Assembly: GCA_046349915.1 (NCBI GenBank)
Contig: JAXMBL010000010.1
Location: 186,001 to 250,000 of the forward strand
Origin: CAIXSC01 sp046349915
Lineage (GTDB): Bacteria; Planctomycetota; Planctomycetia; Pirellulales; Pirellulaceae
DNA: 64,000 bases
Direction of reading: 5' to 3'
Part shown: piece by piece, positions 61,961 through 64,000 of the stretch
How positions within the stretch are numbered: position 1 is the first letter of the stretch
How the letters are laid out: every line of letters begins with the position of its first letter
Made by a program: the position numbers and the translations under genes
The notes under the pieces: generated by a model
Database searches by the model: none
What the model saw: the letters and a program-made list of their open reading frames with translations, nothing else
Told to the model about the DNA's origin: nothing

Positions 61961-63871
61961 ATGGAACACGGCAGACTCTCTAGGGAAATCGACAACATTA
62001 GACGTGAAATCGAGTCGAACTTGACCACCGAAAACACGCCAACGCTTTTGGCGTCCCTCGGTGCCACTGAACTCGCTCGAACGCAACGTGGGATAGACTA
62101 CGAAATCTCCGACTTCGCTGGCTTTGCTCGCTTTCTCCGAGGATTGGCTGCAAAGAAGAAGATTACAACGTGGGAGCCGATTGGCGATCCGAAGACTGAT
62201 TTGCTGCTTTCGCTCTGCGAGAAGATGTGGCCGCTTCTCTTCTATCGAGAGATGGTATCCGGTTTGTTGAAGGACGCAGGTAAACTCGACAAACGCCGCA
62301 TTCCTGCCGGAATGATGAGTCTGCTGGGAGCCGTTCAGTGTGACTTAGCGTACATCGACGACTCGGATGAACGCGTTAGAAGTCTATTCTCACAGTTCTC
62401 GGACGAAGTCATTGAACCCGCGCTGGGCATCTCCGTCGAGACGATACTGACTGGCTTTTCCGAGATTCGTCGACTGATCCCGGCTCGAATCGGGGAATCA
62501 ATCGAAAAGCAACAAGGCGCGCGGGAATTACACGAAAACTTCAAGATGGTGTCACACACGATTGAATCTGAAGAGCAAATGAGGGCATTCTTGGAATCAC
62601 AGCCTGGTTTTGAGAAAGCGATTAGAGACGCGCATGATGGCTACATGATTCAAGGTCGTCTTTTTGTGTTCGAGCCGAAGGATTTTGAACAAAGTATTGG
62701 TGACCAAGCGAGGCCATTTCTGAATGCGTTTTCGTTCACGCCTGGCGAATCCAATTACGAATACGACTCCCCGTACGACACAAGCGTGCATCGAAGTCGT
62801 CCGTTTGCAGTCGTCGGAGACGTCTATTTGCTCTTCGATCCTTGTTACTGCTATTTCGCGCCGTTGCACAGACTAAGGGAATGTTTCACAACAGACCGGT
62901 TACGTCAGCGTCTGACTAAGCGCCGCGATAAAGAACTGGAAGAAGTGGCTGATCGCCTCTTTGGTCAAATCATCAATGCCGATGTCAAGTATCGCTCTTA
63001 CTACATACAGATTGACGAACATGGCCGACTTGCCGAACGCGACATGCTATTGATTCACAAAGGAGTTGGATACGTCGTCGAAAGCAAGGCTCGGCCGCTT
63101 CGATCAGTCTCGGATCACAAGGGCAACATCGAGAAGATCGAAGGTGACTTCAAGAAAACCATTCAAGAAGGATACGAGCAGTGTGTGTCCGTCATCAAAT
63201 ACATCAGAAGTAACTCTGCCGGAGCAGTTCTTTACGATTCCGATAAGCCGAACCGTCAAGTCGTTGATGTAATCAAGCCAGGAGACATCACGCAGTTTGT
63301 CCCTATTGTCCTCTTAGACAGTTACTACGGTTTCTTTGCGACAGACCTCGAACCGTGGCTGAAAGTCTGCGAAGAAGTGGGGTTTCCGTGGGTGGTAGAC
63401 CGGGATTCACTCGCTGCGTTTGCTTTGAAATTCAAGTCGGCCGATCATTTCCTGAAGTTTGTAACGTGGCGGCGAAGTGTACAAGGCGTGGCACAGAACG
63501 AAGACGAACTGTGCTTTGCTGGATATTTTCTCCGTCACGGTGCCCACGAGTTTCCACAAAGGGCAGACGTGGTTCAGCTTGACCAGAATTACTCTGACGT
63601 GTTTGAGGAGGAGTATTTTCGTCAAAATGGCTGGGACATTCCAGAGAGAAGCGATTTTGTCGGTCAACCGCATTGGGCTGGAATGCGTCGCGAAGGCGAC
63701 GCAATGGTATTTAGTTTGGACGACCAGGAGACGGAGTCCATCAATATTCGAACTGGTACATTCACGAATCTAAGGCGTACACCGAATTGGCGAAGTAAAC
63801 GTGTCGGAAGGAACGCTCCGTGTCCTTGCGGTAGTGGTTTGAAGTACAAGAAGTGTTGCCTCAGAAAGTAG
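61961..63871 (+). CDS. SEC-C motif protein with PD-(D/E)XK-like nuclease signature, N-terminus displaced by IS66
   Basis: 636 residues from ATG 61961, just inside the IS66 right flank. The original start is 58969, and the rebuilt protein is ~657 residues. The C-terminus is a SEC-C zinc motif (GRNAPCPCGSGLKYKKCC). In the middle, DMLLIHKGVGYVVESKAR gives Asp361...Glu374-Ser-Lys376, the D-(x)n-ExK pattern of restriction-like (NERD-type) nucleases. The rest is helical and unnamed. Base composition is clearly more A+T-rich than the neighbours, suggesting transfer. Only 20 codons are separated, so a near-full protein may still be made if a promoter reads in from the IS end. A role in defence or DNA/RNA cleavage is inferred. 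Confidence 0.8.
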   Translation: MEHGRLSREIDNIRREIESNLTTENTPTLLASLGATELARTQRGIDYEISDFAGFARFLRGLAAKKKITTWEPIGDPKTDLLLSLCEKMWPLLFYREMVSGLLKDAGKLDKRRIPAGMMSLLGAVQCDLAYIDDSDERVRSLFSQFSDEVIEPALGISVETILTGFSEIRRLIPARIGESIEKQQGARELHENFKMVSHTIESEEQMRAFLESQPGFEKAIRDAHDGYMIQGRLFVFEPKDFEQSIGDQARPFLNAFSFTPGESNYEYDSPYDTSVHRSRPFAVVGDVYLLFDPCYCYFAPLHRLRECFTTDRLRQRLTKRRDKELEEVADRLFGQIINADVKYRSYYIQIDEHGRLAERDMLLIHKGVGYVVESKARPLRSVSDHKGNIEKIEGDFKKTIQEGYEQCVSVIKYIRSNSAGAVLYDSDKPNRQVVDVIKPGDITQFVPIVLLDSYYGFFATDLEPWLKVCEEVGFPWVVDRDSLAAFALKFKSADHFLKFVTWRRSVQGVAQNEDELCFAGYFLRHGAHEFPQRADVVQLDQNYSDVFEEEYFRQNGWDIPERSDFVGQPHWAGMRREGDAMVFSLDDQETESINIRTGTFTNLRRTPNWRSKRVGRNAPCPCGSGLKYKKCCLRK

Positions 63872-64000
63872 CCGACTATGATGTTTGAAGACGGCCGCCT
63901 GAACGGCGTCGGGAACGACTTCTGCAATGTCGTGTTCGTCGCGCGATGCTTGCCGACGGCAGACACGCACATTCCATCATGCTACGACGAAGCTTCCCGC
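63872..64000. other. Window end without assignable gene
   Basis: A plus-strand ATG at 63878 stays open to the window end (41 codons), but its translation shows no recognisable feature. The minus strand is also partly open here. Undecidable with the sequence given. Confidence 0.3.

Noticed and set aside
1..64000. CRISPR array
   Set aside because: Repeats found are palindromic REP-like elements or two-copy blocks; no regularly spaced repeats with unique spacers and no cas genes were seen.
63878..64000. Open frame running off the right edge
   Set aside because: Only 41 codons are visible, with no motif; both strands are open, so coding cannot be argued.

Overview
The window looks like chromosomal DNA of a planctomycete, probably of the Pirellulales or a close relative. 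The evidence is a gene set typical of that phylum: a planctomycete cytochrome c (PSCyt1)-DUF1549-DUF1553 protein paired with a Tat-exported DUF1501 protein, a DUF1080 protein, a giant BlaR1-like M56 peptidase, a WXXGXW-repeat protein, high G+C, weak or absent Shine-Dalgarno sites at many genes, and many short palindromic intergenic repeats. This assignment is inference; no rRNA is present.

Region 1 (1-27.1 kb) reads as core or stable chromosome. In order: a WXXGXW-repeat protein cut by the window edge, the DUF1553/DUF1501 pair, an exported beta-helix protein, a BlaI repressor translationally coupled to a 2151-residue BlaR1-like sensor (with a readable promoter/operator), a 231-bp structured repeat present twice, 6-phosphofructokinase, a beta-CASP RNase, a sulfite-oxidase-like molybdoenzyme coupled to an amidohydrolase/beta-lactamase fusion, DUF1080, a CPBP protease, rimO and tRNA-Ser(GCT).

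Region 2 (27.1-38.5 kb) is an island next to tRNA-Ser: tyrosine integrase, excisionase-like HTH protein, an unknown 401-residue protein, a pentapeptide-repeat membrane protein, and a three-gene operon DUF6361 / phospholipase-D-like / SNF2-like helicase that looks like an antiviral system.

Region 3 (39.5-42.1 kb) carries a PfkB kinase with an unusual C-terminal membrane helix and an HTH-PIN gene pair resembling a toxin-antitoxin module.

Region 4 (42.1-53.0 kb) is the most interesting part. Two very large proteins share one architecture: Lon-like (S16) protease segment, NACHT/STAND-type NTPase, and a C-terminal formylglycine-generating-enzyme-like (FGE/C-type-lectin fold) domain. Their last ~32 FGE codons (43009-43104 and 49191-49286) align without gaps over 96 bp. 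Blocks of perfect nucleotide identity, nearly free of adenine on the coding strand, alternate with clusters of changed codons. This is the signature of variable regions of a diversity-generating retroelement (DGR). No reverse transcriptase or template repeat is visible here, so they would have to be supplied from elsewhere. Between the two genes lies a two-gene operon (unknown protein plus a sigma-70-like factor with two HTH segments) preceded by a perfect 30-bp inverted repeat. The cluster reads as a diversified-sensor conflict or immune system.

Region 5 (53.0-64 kb) is mobile-element cargo: a decayed IS200-like/RAYT transposase between inverted palindromes, a DNA polymerase beta-clamp-like protein, several small unknown genes, and a complete IS66-family insertion (59029-61949) with an exact 8-bp target duplication. 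The insertion splits the start of a SEC-C / PD-(D/E)XK-like nuclease gene and carries an extra 94-codon passenger gene.
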